DNA from: JANQHS01 sp965267505
GTDB lineage: Bacteria; Bacteroidota; Bacteroidia; Cytophagales; CCMP332
Direction of reading: 5' to 3'
Assembly: GCA_965267505.1 (NCBI GenBank)
Contig: OZ254081.1
Location: 1,178,001-1,242,000, forward strand
DNA: 64,000 nt
Shown piece after piece: positions 44,600-53,278 of the stretch. The notes below the pieces were generated by a model. It had not been told where the DNA came from, did no database searches, and saw only the letters and a list, made by a program, of their open reading frames with translations. The position numbers were made by a program, and so were the translations under genes. Position 1 is the first letter of the stretch. The number at the start of each line of letters is the position of its first letter.

Positions 44600-45391
44600 A
44601 TGGAAGAATTAAAAACATTCATTTTTAAACATTGGAAGACTTCGTTGCTGTTCATTATTTGCTGGACGATTGGATTTTACACGCTAAGAGTATCTGCAAC
44701 TAGAATTGATCCTGATAAAACAAATGATGTTGATGGCTTGATTGTCTTTCTGCTTGTTTTCTCAGTTGGATTAATACTACTTCCTTTTCTTAAATCTCTC
44801 AAAATCGGTAAAATTATAGAATTGGAAAGAGAAATTGAGGAAACAAAAGTTGAACTTAAAGAAACTAAATCTGAATTAAAGCAATCACTCTCGTTAGCAC
44901 TTGCATCTGTCAATACGTCAATAAACTCGCTTAATAACTCTATCAGCATTACAATTCCAGGTGCCGAAGAGATGAGGAAAGAAATTGAAAAAATACAATC
45001 TCAGAAGACGGAATTGACCACTAAAACATTGGAAGAAGAATTGGATGAAATAATCGTTAACAACGAAGGTGATTTAAATTTTGCTCTAGCAAAGACAAGA
45101 ATGGAAATTGAGCGATTGATGAGAGAAATACTTAAAAAGAGAACTTCAATTACTAATTCAGAAAATCAGAACATTAAATTTCTCACCCCTTCAAAACTTT
45201 TTAGATTGCTAGCTTCAGAATATCCTAAATTCAAAGAATATGACCACTCTTTTAGATATGTTCAGAGCGTGTGTAACGCAGCAATTCATGGACAAAAAAT
45301 ATCCTATGGACAGGCTCAAGAAGCACTGCAATTAGGCATAATAATTATTAACGAACTGAAAGAAATAAAAAAGGTGCCTAACAAGCACTAA
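44600..45391 (+). CDS. Membrane protein with coiled coil and DUF4145/HEPN-like C-terminus (cassette 1)
   Basis: 263 residues. Two membrane helices in the first 66 residues, then a coiled coil from about 70 to 140, then a helical domain with ALAKTRMEIERLMREIL and NAAIHG, which recall DUF4145/HEPN-type domains that often occur in defence genes. The stop codon lies inside the following attC site. No partner gene. Family assignment is tentative. Confidence 0.65.
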   Translation: MEELKTFIFKHWKTSLLFIICWTIGFYTLRVSATRIDPDKTNDVDGLIVFLLVFSVGLILLPFLKSLKIGKIIELEREIEETKVELKETKSELKQSLSLALASVNTSINSLNNSISITIPGAEEMRKEIEKIQSQKTELTTKTLEEELDEIIVNNEGDLNFALAKTRMEIERLMREILKKRTSITNSENQNIKFLTPSKLFRLLASEYPKFKEYDHSFRYVQSVCNAAIHGQKISYGQAQEALQLGIIIINELKEIKKVPNKH

Positions 45392-45493
45392 AATAAATAT
45401 GCGAACTGGGCAACTTTGAAAGGATATTGAGGATAAATCACTGAAGTGCTTCTAGCAACCGACATGCATACTCATTTTAGCTGGACCTTGGGA
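45376..45493 (+). repeat. attC-like site 1
   Basis: Begins GCCTAAC (fits RYYYAAC) at 45376-45382 and ends CTTGGGA at 45487-45493, where the first base is C instead of the usual G. Inner arms CTAAAATAAATATGC (45388-45402) and GCATACTCATTTTAG (45466-45480) pair at 13 of 15 positions. About 118 bp, typical of larger attC sites. Confidence 0.75.
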
Positions 45494-45517
45494 AGCATAT
45501 AGAACCAGACAGAGGTT

Positions 45518-46150
45518 ATGAATAAAATGGATGATCTAAGTAAAGAACAACTTGAAAAGCTGAAACTTATTGAGGAGATAAAGCAAATAAAGGCTCCAGT
45601 ATGGAAGAAGACTTCATTTATTTCTGTAGTTGGAACCCTGACCTTTGCCTTTCTAACTATTGTCATTTCCGTCTGGCAGATAAAGAATAACAAAATAGCT
45701 GAACTTGAGATAGCCAAGGAACTGTTGAAACAAAAGACCGAAGAGGTTGAACTCAAAGAACGGAATAGTTTAACCTTATACAATGAGGCAATTGCTGAAA
45801 AGGCTATTATTCAAAGCGAAAAGGCAACAGCAATTTCAGCACGAAATGAGGCGGAACAAAGCTTCAAAAATTGGAAGCTTTCAAGGCGAGAAGCTGATTT
45901 GAATGCCAGTATCCAAAAACTAAGAGTTATAAATACTGAATTAAAGAAACGTTCACAAGGATATAAACGGGGCTTCATTGAGAGCTTCGTTGAAAATAAC
46001 AATGCCGTAAGAACAGATATAGAGAGGTTTTCAACACCTGAAAATAGAGCTGAATTTGAAGATTGGTTGAAATCACAATTACTATGGACAGCACTTTCTA
46101 GGTACGAAAACTATATTTTGGATCAACAAGAAACGCTTCCCAACAATTGA
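45518..46150 (+). CDS. Membrane coiled-coil protein of unknown function (cassette 2)
   Basis: 210 residues with one membrane helix near residues 32-52, followed by about 110 residues of charged coiled coil and a short helical tail. No known domain was recognised. The core bases on both sides of this cassette match at 9 of 9 positions (45488 and 46135). A cassette gene with no clear family; structural or defence-related roles are open. Confidence 0.6.
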   Translation: MNKMDDLSKEQLEKLKLIEEIKQIKAPVWKKTSFISVVGTLTFAFLTIVISVWQIKNNKIAELEIAKELLKQKTEEVELKERNSLTLYNEAIAEKAIIQSEKATAISARNEAEQSFKNWKLSRREADLNASIQKLRVINTELKKRSQGYKRGFIESFVENNNAVRTDIERFSTPENRAEFEDWLKSQLLWTALSRYENYILDQQETLPNN

Positions 46151-46255
46151 TAAGCTCAATGAGCAAACTGAGTCATAAGCACAATTCAGTACGAAAGAGC
46201 AACTTTAGAAACAATTTGAAAGGGTATGCTCACTGAGCTTATCTGGACGTTGTGT
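46138..46255 (+). repeat. attC-like site 2
   Basis: Starts TCCCAAC and ends GTTGTGT (46249-46255). Stem GATAAGCTCA (46149-46158) pairs perfectly with TGAGCTTATC (46234-46243); after a single extra base on each side TGAGC pairs with GCTCA. The spacer between the core bases and the stem is unpaired, as in attC. 118 bp, like site 1. Confidence 0.85.
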
Positions 46256-46274
46256 ACCTTGAAAAGGAAAATAA

Positions 46275-46790
46275 ATGGAAGTCAGATATTCAAAACCGAG
46301 AGATTTAGATCAGATTGTAGCTATTTTAAATTACTACAACACGAATAGTATCGGGACTTTTGACAGTAAAGAATATACAGCAAATGAAAAATTAAAATGG
46401 TACAAGCAATTTGATATTTCTTCTCCCTATAAGTTAGTTGTTGCAACAATTAAGAAAAGAATTGCCGGCTATGCCTCAAGCGTAGCCTTCCGAGATATGG
46501 GAGTTTTCGCTAAAACCATAGAAACAAGTATTTATGTTCATCCTGACTTTGTGAAAAGGGGTGTGGGAAGTGAAATGTACAATTTTTTGTTCCAAGAATT
46601 AGGAAGACACGATTTACATAGAGCCGTAGTCGGGATTGCTTTGCCAAATAGTGCGTCAATTAACCTACATAAAAAATTTGGCTATAAAGAAATAGGAATT
46701 TTTGATGAATACGCATATTTCAAAAACCGTTTTGTAAGCTCAATGTGGATGCAAAAAAAACTAAATGATACAGTGCACAACACTATGTAA
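46275..46790 (+). CDS. GNAT acetyltransferase, phosphinothricin acetyltransferase-like (cassette 3)
   Basis: 171 residues with the GNAT fold. The acetyl-CoA-binding pyrophosphate loop is VKRGVGSEMY near residue 97, and ETSIYVHPDFVKRG and INLHKKFGYKEIG follow the pattern of Pat/MddA-like N-acetyltransferases. Substrate may be an amino acid analogue. The stop codon sits in the stem of the next attC site. Confidence 0.85.
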   Translation: MEVRYSKPRDLDQIVAILNYYNTNSIGTFDSKEYTANEKLKWYKQFDISSPYKLVVATIKKRIAGYASSVAFRDMGVFAKTIETSIYVHPDFVKRGVGSEMYNFLFQELGRHDLHRAVVGIALPNSASINLHKKFGYKEIGIFDEYAYFKNRFVSSMWMQKKLNDTVHNTM

Positions 46791-46826
46791 AATTCAATAA
46801 AACTAATTTTACACTAAGCGTTATTG
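46775..46826 (+). repeat. attC-like site 3
   Basis: Short site of 52 bp. Starts GCACAAC and ends GTTATTG. Stem TGTAAAATT (46786-46794) pairs perfectly with AATTTTACA (46805-46813), with a 10-nt loop. The opening core matches the GTTGTGTAC before the same cassette at 8/9. Confidence 0.8.
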
Positions 46827-46852
46827 TCAATACTTTATTTGATTCAAACTAG

Positions 46853-46927
46853 GGTAAAGTTTACCTCTTAAATATAAACACGGGTAATTTTTTACTATAT
46901 TTACCTTTGTTCAACAAACATCGGTAA
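46853..46927 (+). promoter_or_regulatory. Promoter and GGTAA/TTACC operator repeats before the Fic gene
   Basis: GGTAAAGTTTACC at 46853-46865 is a perfect palindrome around a central G. GGTAA (46883-46887) and TTACC (46901-46905) form a second, wider pair, and a further GGTAA lies at 46923. The second TTACC overlaps the -7 element TACCTTTG (46902-46909). A repressor bound here would block transcription. The likely binder is the Fic protein itself, which has a winged-helix-like C-terminus. Confidence 0.65.
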
Positions 46928-46943
46928 CTAATGCCCTCGTAAA

Positions 46944-48035
46944 ATGTCAGGCTACAATCCAGAGATTCCCTATAATAATCTTCCAGATTTACCTCCTAAG
47001 GTAGATATTGAGACAAAATCAATCCTAAGAAAAGTTATTTCTGCCAGTAGGTCGCTATCCGAATTGAAAGGAGCAATAACAAACTTACCAAACCCATTAC
47101 TATTCATCGACACAATCAATCTGCAGGAAGCCCAAGCAAGTTCTGCAATTGAAAACATAGTAACCACTCAGGATGCACTCTTCCAAGCATCCGTAGCTGA
47201 TCTGAAAATAGAAAATAGCGTAACCAAAGAAGTAATTCATTACAAAAATGCCTTGTGGCATGGAGTCAAAGAAATAGATAGGAAACCCATATTGACCACC
47301 AACTTATTCATATCGTTAGTTCAGATAATCAAAGAAAATCAATCAGGAATAAGGAATCTTCCGGGAACCCAGCTAAAGAATCCCATTACAGACAAAGTAA
47401 TCTACACACCACCTGAAGGAGAAGACATCATAAGAGAAAAACTACAAGCATTTGAACGCTTCGCTAACGAAGAAAGTGAACTTGATCCGCTAATCAAAAT
47501 GGCATTAATGCATTATCAATTCGAAGCAATCCATCCCTTTTTTGATGGAAATGGGAGGACTGGAAGAATAATTCTTTTGCTCTTTCTAAAACATGCAGGG
47601 CTTATGGATTTACCCGCCTTGTATCTCAGTAGCTACATTTTAAAGACTAAGGATAAATACTATAGTAATCTAAGAACTGTAACCGAGAAGAATGATTGGG
47701 AAAATTGGATACTATATATGTTGGATATGGTAGAACAAACAGCAAAAAGTGCGAGAAGTAGAATAAAGAAAATTGAGACCTTAATGAATAAAATGAGTGA
47801 TGAAATTCAATCTACTTTACCCAAGATCTATTCAAAGGATCTCATCGAAATATTATTTCAATTACCATATACAAAGAGAAATTTCTTAGTGAAAGCAGGC
47901 ATTGGCAATATCAAAACTTCTGGTAATTACCTTAAGAACCTTGAAACAAAAGGATTTCTGAAAGCCACAACAGTTGGTAAGGAAAAGCTATATCTCAACT
48001 TTAGACTAATGGAAATACTTAAAAGTGATACATGA
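46944..48035 (+). CDS. Fic family protein, class II, with C-terminal winged-helix-like region
   Basis: 363 residues. The catalytic motif HPFFDGNGRTGR is intact (residues 198-209), so AMP transfer to protein targets is expected. An inhibitory motif SSAIEN lies before it (residues about 66-71), as in class II Fic proteins that keep themselves off. The C-terminal 70 residues look like a winged-helix DNA-binding domain. Its stop overlaps the next tiny gene by 4 bp (ATGA). Confidence 0.9.
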   Translation: MSGYNPEIPYNNLPDLPPKVDIETKSILRKVISASRSLSELKGAITNLPNPLLFIDTINLQEAQASSAIENIVTTQDALFQASVADLKIENSVTKEVIHYKNALWHGVKEIDRKPILTTNLFISLVQIIKENQSGIRNLPGTQLKNPITDKVIYTPPEGEDIIREKLQAFERFANEESELDPLIKMALMHYQFEAIHPFFDGNGRTGRIILLLFLKHAGLMDLPALYLSSYILKTKDKYYSNLRTVTEKNDWENWILYMLDMVEQTAKSARSRIKKIETLMNKMSDEIQSTLPKIYSKDLIEILFQLPYTKRNFLVKAGIGNIKTSGNYLKNLETKGFLKATTVGKEKLYLNFRLMEILKSDT

Positions 48036-48208
48036 CACCAATAAACAAAATAGCACTTATTGTTTTGATTCTTTTGAATCTACTGGTTTTGCTAGGACAA
48101 TTATGGCCAGAAGGTACCCCTCCCTTTGCAAGAACGGTGAACATTATATTTCTCGTAGGTAGCTTAGTGTTTTTCGTAATAAGTCTGATAAAAACAAGGA
48201 AGAAATGA
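48032..48208 (+). CDS. Small two-helix membrane protein
   Basis: 58 residues. Hydrophobic helices near residues 5-22 and 34-52, split by a short loop with PEGTPPF, and a basic end (KTRKK). The start codon overlaps the Fic stop as ATGA, implying translation coupled to Fic. No family recognised. Confidence 0.6.
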   Translation: MTPINKIALIVLILLNLLVLLGQLWPEGTPPFARTVNIIFLVGSLVFFVISLIKTRKK

Positions 48209-48418
48209 GATTGAAAGAGGGTTTAACAAACATACCATGCGAGCCGCCTTATATGCAATAAATTATCCCATTATTAAAATCCCAGGGCTATAGATATGAA
48301 CGAAAAACAAATACTAACAAAAACTTTAAGCAATGCCTTCTCCCTTCGCTAAAGCTTCGGGAGACAAGTCGGAACACTGCGCATGGCCAAATCAATGGTG
48401 ACAATTAAATCTTACAAG

Positions 48419-49279
48419 ATGATTACCCAAGATCAAATAAAAAAAGCTTCAAAATTCCTGGGCCTCCACAATGAGAAAGAAATCTTGTTGCTCCTAAATT
48501 CATGGGACCCTGGTAGCTCAAAACTAATTGAGGCGCTCGGATTTAAGGCAATTGGCACAACAAGTATGGGAATCTCTGCATCGTTGGGATACCCGGATTG
48601 TCAAGCAATTCCATTTGACGAAATGGTAGCTGCAATAAAAAGGATTGTAGAAAAAGTGAACTTACCCGTGACAGCAGATATTGAAGGCGGATATGGTAAG
48701 AACATAGATGAAATTGTAGAAAGTACCAAACAAGTACTTTTTACCGGCATAGTTGGAATCAACATCGAGGATAGTTATGATCTAAACCCCAAACTGGTTG
48801 ATGTAATCGAATTTTGTGAAAGAATATCGGCTATTCGGGATATGGCAAATTCCTATGGGATCCACTTGGTAATAAATGCAAGAACGGATGTCTTTATAAC
48901 GTCTTCTGATAGAAATGACGAGATGATGAAAGAAGCAATTGTACGTGGCAATAAGTACAAAGAAGCTGGGGCAGATTGCATATTCGTCCCAGACGTATGG
49001 CAAAGAGATGAAATCGAGGTCCTGGTAAATGAAATAGAGACTCCAATAAATATTCTTTCCAATCCCACTAACGGAACTGGTTTTCCTCCATCAATAAGCG
49101 AATTGGAAGAAATTGGTGTTGCAAGGCTAAGCTTGGGTTCTTCTTTAATGAAATCCACATTTGCTTCGGTAAAGAAAATTGGAGAAGAAATAATTGAAAA
49201 TGGAACTTACGAACTTTTGTCAAAGCATTTACAACCTATCCCGGAAACACTGATTGCTTATCAAATGGCCACAAGGTAA
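48419..49279 (+). CDS. Isocitrate lyase / PEP mutase family enzyme
   Basis: About 286 residues from MITQDQ; ATG at 48383 is possible but adds a non-homologous tail. Shows the superfamily motifs SMGISASLGYPD, DIEGGYG and NIEDS, with acidic metal-binding residues. Family members break or rearrange carbon-carbon or carbon-phosphorus bonds in 2-oxo acids. Function uncertain without substrate data. With Fic and the tiny gene it may form one cassette, since GTTATTGT before Fic and TCACTAAC after this gene match at 6/8. Confidence 0.75.
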   Translation: MITQDQIKKASKFLGLHNEKEILLLLNSWDPGSSKLIEALGFKAIGTTSMGISASLGYPDCQAIPFDEMVAAIKRIVEKVNLPVTADIEGGYGKNIDEIVESTKQVLFTGIVGINIEDSYDLNPKLVDVIEFCERISAIRDMANSYGIHLVINARTDVFITSSDRNDEMMKEAIVRGNKYKEAGADCIFVPDVWQRDEIEVLVNEIETPINILSNPTNGTGFPPSISELEEIGVARLSLGSSLMKSTFASVKKIGEEIIENGTYELLSKHLQPIPETLIAYQMATR

Positions 49280-49291
49280 AAATGAAAAAAT

Positions 49292-49353
49292 CACTAACAA
49301 AGGCTATGTCAATAGGGCAGCCAAGTGCCGGACGCATAGCTGAACCGTTATTC
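49292..49353 (+). repeat. attC-like site 5, right end of block A
   Basis: CACTAAC at 49292-49298 opens the site and GTTATTC at 49347-49353 closes it. Inner arms GCTATG (49303-49308) and CATAGC (49335-49340) pair perfectly. About 62 bp. Ordinary chromosomal genes follow it. The number 4 is not used for a site, because none is clear between Fic and the PEP-mutase gene. Confidence 0.65.
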
Positions 49354-49403
49354 AAACAGGGAACAAAAGGAAGTGAAGTCCGAGACTTTTAATAACATAG
49401 GGT

Positions 49404-49646
49404 ATGCGTAAATGGGAAAAACTTTCAGAGGAGCAAAAACGTGCGGCGATTGATGATATCATTTACTTTTTCGAAAAAGAAAGGAACGAAAAGATAGGTG
49501 TGATCGCCGCAGGGGAGATCCTGAATTTCTTCCAGGAAAACATCGGGCAGGAGCTCTTCAAAAAAGGTGTTGCTGATGCAAAAAGAGCCTTAGAGAAAAG
49601 GCTGGAAGATCTTAACTTCGATTTGGATGATCTATTGGATCCATGA
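49404..49646 (+). CDS. DUF2164 family protein
   Basis: 80 residues with the DUF2164 pattern: FFEKERNEKIGVIAAGEILNFFQENIGQ and the helix KGVADAKRALEKRLED. Function unknown in the family. The ATGA overlap with the next gene (49643) shows co-translation. Confidence 0.85.
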   Translation: MRKWEKLSEEQKRAAIDDIIYFFEKERNEKIGVIAAGEILNFFQENIGQELFKKGVADAKRALEKRLEDLNFDLDDLLDP

Positions 49647-50278
49647 AGAAGAGGAGGAAGATAAACCCATTCGTAATCCCAATTATATTAATCACCGGAT
49701 TTCATGTATTGTTATATGGCTGTGAACAAGAAATGCAGCATCAAGATCTTGAAAATGAAACAGCAACTCATCAAAGTGAGAATTCGAAACCTGACCCATT
49801 TTCAAGGCATATCCCAGAAGGATACTACCTGGTAGATAGTTCTTCAGGAGACCTTAACCGGGACTCTTTCCCGGACCTGTTGATGATTTTAGAAAAAGAA
49901 GAAGAGGAAAATGCGGATGACCAAAAGAAAAGACCGCTCCTCATTTTAATTGGAAGTAATAATGGAAGCTATGAGCTCAAGGCAGAAAATGATCAGGTCG
50001 TATTATGCTCTACCTGTGGGGGGAGTTTGGGAGATCCATACCAGGGCATTAGCATCAAGAATGGCTATTTTTCATTAGAGCATTTTGGAGGAAGTTCATG
50101 GCGATGGTCAAGGATCATAACCTTTAAGTATTCCAGGGATGAAGACAATTGGTTCCTTCATCGAGACGGAGGAGAGAACTTCCATATTTCTGATCCCGAG
50201 AATATCGAGCCATACATGCGAACAAAAGATGATTTTGGGTCAGTCTCCTTTTTAGATTTTAGTGCATACGAGGAATAA
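49643..50278 (+). CDS. Putative lipoprotein with a calcium-site-like repeat
   Basis: 211 residues, signal-like N-terminus with lipobox LYGC. DLNRDSFPDLLM resembles a FG-GAP or EF-hand-type calcium loop. The rest is beta-rich. No catalytic motif. Exported and probably bound to the outer or inner membrane. Confidence 0.7.
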   Translation: MKKRRKINPFVIPIILITGFHVLLYGCEQEMQHQDLENETATHQSENSKPDPFSRHIPEGYYLVDSSSGDLNRDSFPDLLMILEKEEEENADDQKKRPLLILIGSNNGSYELKAENDQVVLCSTCGGSLGDPYQGISIKNGYFSLEHFGGSSWRWSRIITFKYSRDEDNWFLHRDGGENFHISDPENIEPYMRTKDDFGSVSFLDFSAYEE

Positions 50279-50301
50279 TACGAAAACGAAAAAAGAAGCG
50301 G

Positions 50302-50706
50302 ATGAAAAAAAATCGCAAAGCACTTTCTACTAAAAAGCCGCCCGAAGCCGTAGAGGATCATAAGATTTTAAAAGAATGGATGGCAAATCGCATCATGCCT
50401 GGCATCAAACCTTTAATAGAAAGGATCGATAAGCTGATCCATGATGAGATACCCGATCTCCACTATGCCGTCAAATGGAGTAGTGCCTTTTACGGAACAA
50501 AGGAATTGGGATGGCTGATCCAAATCGCTGCATATGATGTCTCTGCAAATATTGTATTTCTCAATGGGGCTGCTTTTGATCCACAGCCTCCTTTGGGTGA
50601 AGGCGATGAAAGCCGCTACATAAAATTGCGATCCCAGGACGAATTGGAGGAACTAAGAGTTGTTGATTTTATTAAGCAAGCGGGAGGACTGGAAGGCTGG
50701 AAATAA
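50302..50706 (+). CDS. DUF1801 family protein
   Basis: 134 residues; KWSSAFYGTKELGWLIQIAAYDVSANIVFLNG is typical of DUF1801. The family is widespread, soluble and of unknown function. Follows the lipoprotein gene after 23 bp. Confidence 0.85.
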   Translation: MKKNRKALSTKKPPEAVEDHKILKEWMANRIMPGIKPLIERIDKLIHDEIPDLHYAVKWSSAFYGTKELGWLIQIAAYDVSANIVFLNGAAFDPQPPLGEGDESRYIKLRSQDELEELRVVDFIKQAGGLEGWK

Positions 50707-50870
50707 TTTCTGGTTTAATATCATAACTCAAGATTTAGAGAAAAACTTACTACCCCGTAGTCTAAATCCAATATCAGGCACCATTCAAAAATTCATTATT
50801 TCAATCTCAAGATTTCCGTTCTTTCCCCCAGCTTCATACTTTTAATCATAAGCCTTATTTTCACTTTATT

Positions 50871-51956
50871 ATGAAAAAAGTTGAGAAACATCTACCATTC
50901 CTAAGTTGGACATTGATCGTCTTATGCTTGTCTTGCGGAGAGAGCAAGCAGGCAAATGAAGCTCAGAACCAGGGCATTGATACCATAACAGAAACCTCCC
51001 GGGAAGAAGAGGCAGTCATTGAAAAAGAACCTGTAGAGTCTAGCATCTCCAAGCTTTCCAAACTATTATCCAAGCATGAATTTGAAGAGGCGGGTAAGTT
51101 GATAAAAGAAAGAGATTTAAACCTCAACGATTTTTTGGAAATCCAAAGATCTAATCAGAACCTTATAGCTAGGCGAATTCTTCCGGAAATGATCCATATA
51201 TGGTGCGATCCAGAGATCAGTAAATTTCTTTTGTCCTTGGGAGTTGATCCAAATCTTCCTTCGGTATCCATTTCCATTCCTGAGTATTCGGGAGCCATTA
51301 TCCCTGAAAATCTGGATATACGAAAGGATGATCTAAGCACTTTTCGGGATCAGGGCTATTTCATGGAAGATTACCCTCTACAGAAATCTATTAGCTGCGA
51401 GGACTCCAGTATTTTTTATGATTTGCTAAACTCAGGAGCATCCCAATCAGACTTCATTCTTCATGGAGCCATAAAATGGTCAGACTCCTCCCTTGTCAAA
51501 GAAATGATTTCTCAGGGAGCAGAATTAAACGATGTTCCTAAAAGCAATGATTATGAAATATTGAAGCTCCTTTTACCGCTTACAAATGGACAGAAATTTG
51601 GAGAGGTAGAATATGGAGAAGGGGGAGATATGTTTGAAACCGACCTGATGGATGCCTGCAGAAAGGGCCAAAAAGATCTTGTTCGATTTATGCTTGAAGC
51701 CGGTGCCAATCCAAATGCATGCTTACCCTCAAACATAGATGAAAATGGAAACTCAGTCGGCATGGATGAAAACGGATATTACCCTGCGGTAACAGCACTT
51801 TCCATCTCCAAAGCGGAATACAAATACAACCTGGAGCTAAGTGAAAACCGCGAAGATCCAAGCACCTTTATCGAGAGGGCGAATAATTATAAAGAGATCA
51901 TTGCCTTATTAGAAAAACACGGTGCCGAAGAGATCAAAAAATGCCAGGGACCATAA
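50871..51956 (+). CDS. Ankyrin-repeat-like lipoprotein
   Basis: 361 residues. Signal peptide with lipobox LSC. At residues 55-280 the sequence has ankyrin-like phrases (TDLMDACRKGQKDLVRFMLEAGANPN; WSDSSLVKEMISQGAELN). These would make a protein-binding surface outside the inner membrane. No enzyme domain. Confidence 0.75.
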   Translation: MKKVEKHLPFLSWTLIVLCLSCGESKQANEAQNQGIDTITETSREEEAVIEKEPVESSISKLSKLLSKHEFEEAGKLIKERDLNLNDFLEIQRSNQNLIARRILPEMIHIWCDPEISKFLLSLGVDPNLPSVSISIPEYSGAIIPENLDIRKDDLSTFRDQGYFMEDYPLQKSISCEDSSIFYDLLNSGASQSDFILHGAIKWSDSSLVKEMISQGAELNDVPKSNDYEILKLLLPLTNGQKFGEVEYGEGGDMFETDLMDACRKGQKDLVRFMLEAGANPNACLPSNIDENGNSVGMDENGYYPAVTALSISKAEYKYNLELSENREDPSTFIERANNYKEIIALLEKHGAEEIKKCQGP

Positions 51957-52020
51957 TGCCTATGGAATATCAATGAAATAATTCAAGCCAAGGCTAGGGC
52001 CTATAACCCTTAACTCATAA

Positions 52021-52395
52021 TTAGGCAGTAGAAGTATGGTTATTGATCTTGTTTCCATAGATATAGGAGACTATCAATAACAAAAGTGCCACTCCTGGTG
52101 CCGGGGCCCCTCCATCCCCAACCATGCTATGCAGGCTGATGGCCAGGATGAAGTCAATGGCATATCCCAAATAGGCCAGATTTTTCAGGAGTTTAGAATA
52201 ATTGGTCCATATGGCGAAAAGTCCCAGGAATTTAGCAATGGCCAATGGATAGACCAGGGAAGTGGGCACACCCAGGGATTCGAACATATTGCTGGTCATT
52301 TCATGTTGGATGAAGTACATCACAACTTGGAAAAGCATGAACAATGAAAACAGTGCTGTGACTGTTCTGAAAATAATTAGATCTCTCTTTTTCAT
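52021..52395 (-). CDS. DoxX-like family membrane protein
   Basis: 124 residues with four membrane helices and the family pattern LGVPTSLVYPLAIAKFLGLFAIW. Role unknown for this subfamily. Lies just downstream of a MarR regulator on the same strand, which is likely to control it. Confidence 0.8.
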   Translation of the reverse strand: MKKRDLIIFRTVTALFSLFMLFQVVMYFIQHEMTSNMFESLGVPTSLVYPLAIAKFLGLFAIWTNYSKLLKNLAYLGYAIDFILAISLHSMVGDGGAPAPGVALLLLIVSYIYGNKINNHTSTA

Positions 52396-52468
52396 AATTC
52401 TGTTGATTTAATTTTGATTTTGTTTTTCATGGTATTATTTGTCATGGAAATTATTTATCCAAATTTTT

Positions 52469-52918
52469 TTAACCCCGGAAGCGATCCAACAAATCGCTGA
52501 TCAAGCTGGCATCCTTAGCCTTGATATTTTTCTGAAGTGCTTTCTGGATCTTGCTTTCTTGTTGGTTGATCTCGTTTAGCAGCTTGGCTCCTTTCTTAGA
52601 TATCCTCACCTGGACCACCCTCCTGTCCGACTCGCTTGCCTTTCTTTCGATAAGACCCTTACCCAGTAGTTTATCAGCCAGTCGGGTTGCATTGGGGGAT
52701 TTCTCCGTTAAACCATCTTTGACCTCCGACATGCTGGTCCAACCGTCAAAGGCATTGAGTATTCTGAGGATATTGTATTGCTGAGGGGAGATCCCAAAAG
52801 GACGAAGATCCTCCACAAAAGCATTCTGCACCCAATTGGCCGTGTAAACCAGGTTGGTTACAAAGCGATGCTTTTCATTAAGCAGCTTAGACTTTACCAG
52901 GGAATCGATCTTCGCCAT
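52469..52918 (-). CDS. MarR family transcriptional regulator
   Basis: 149 residues from MAKIDSL; an upstream ATG at 52942 is less likely. The winged-helix core is clear (QYNILRILNAFDG; NATRLADKLLGKGLIERKASESDRRVVQVRISKKG). Dimeric repressors of this type sense small molecules. Probably controls itself and the DoxX-like gene. Confidence 0.88.
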   Translation of the reverse strand: MAKIDSLVKSKLLNEKHRFVTNLVYTANWVQNAFVEDLRPFGISPQQYNILRILNAFDGWTSMSEVKDGLTEKSPNATRLADKLLGKGLIERKASESDRRVVQVRISKKGAKLLNEINQQESKIQKALQKNIKAKDASLISDLLDRFRG

Positions 52919-53278
52919 AATCTGGAGCAAAGCTATGAACAAATAATTTATTTTCCTAGGTAACTATTTCCATGGCTCTAATCCAATAATTCTGATCCAT
53001 ACAGGTTCACTCCCTTTTTCTTCCTACTTCCTACTCCTTCCTTCTCCTATCCAAATCCTACTCTTGAAACAGGATCACAAATCTTCCTGACCCAAATTGT
53101 TCTAAATCAAGATATTTTATACCTTTATTAAGACTACCCGCTATCTGGGATTCAAAAAACTTAGCTATGAAGAGGACCAGATCCGGGTTAATCTTTCATC
53201 ACCTCATTAAGGTTTATATAATATTCATACTTGTCAGTCTTTGTAAAGCTCTAAGCTAACTTTTGGGGAAATAAAACC
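52919..53278 (+). other. Region between MarR and cassette block B
   Basis: No gene was recognised. A pyrimidine-rich tract with repeated CTTCCTACTTCCTACTCC runs at about 53005-53055. At 53158-53266 a weak attC-like arrangement is visible: AAC then TTAGCT, later AGCTAAC and TTTTGG. This may be the left end of block B, but the spacing does not fit well. Confidence 0.5.

Larger units (their letters stand above)
44585..49353 (+). mobile_element. Integron-type gene cassette block A (no integrase present)
   Basis: Six annotated genes plus one tiny one, all on the plus strand and AT-rich compared with flanking genes, are separated by attC-like palindromes. Core bases before and after a cassette are reverse complements in cassette 2 (TTGGGAAGC at 45488 / GCTTCCCAA at 46135; 9/9), cassette 3 (GTTGTGTAC at 46249 / GTGCACAAC at 46773; 8/9) and cassette 1 (GTTAGCCAG at 44585 / GTGCCTAAC at 45374; 7/9). 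It fits an attC array without integrase. Confidence 0.75.

Noticed and set aside
48215..48390. A further attC site between the Fic unit and the PEP-mutase gene
   Set aside because: AAC and partial palindromes exist (CATGCG / CGCATG; AACTTTAAGC / GCTAAAGCTT), but no closing GTT is present and the cores do not match, so one larger cassette is preferred.
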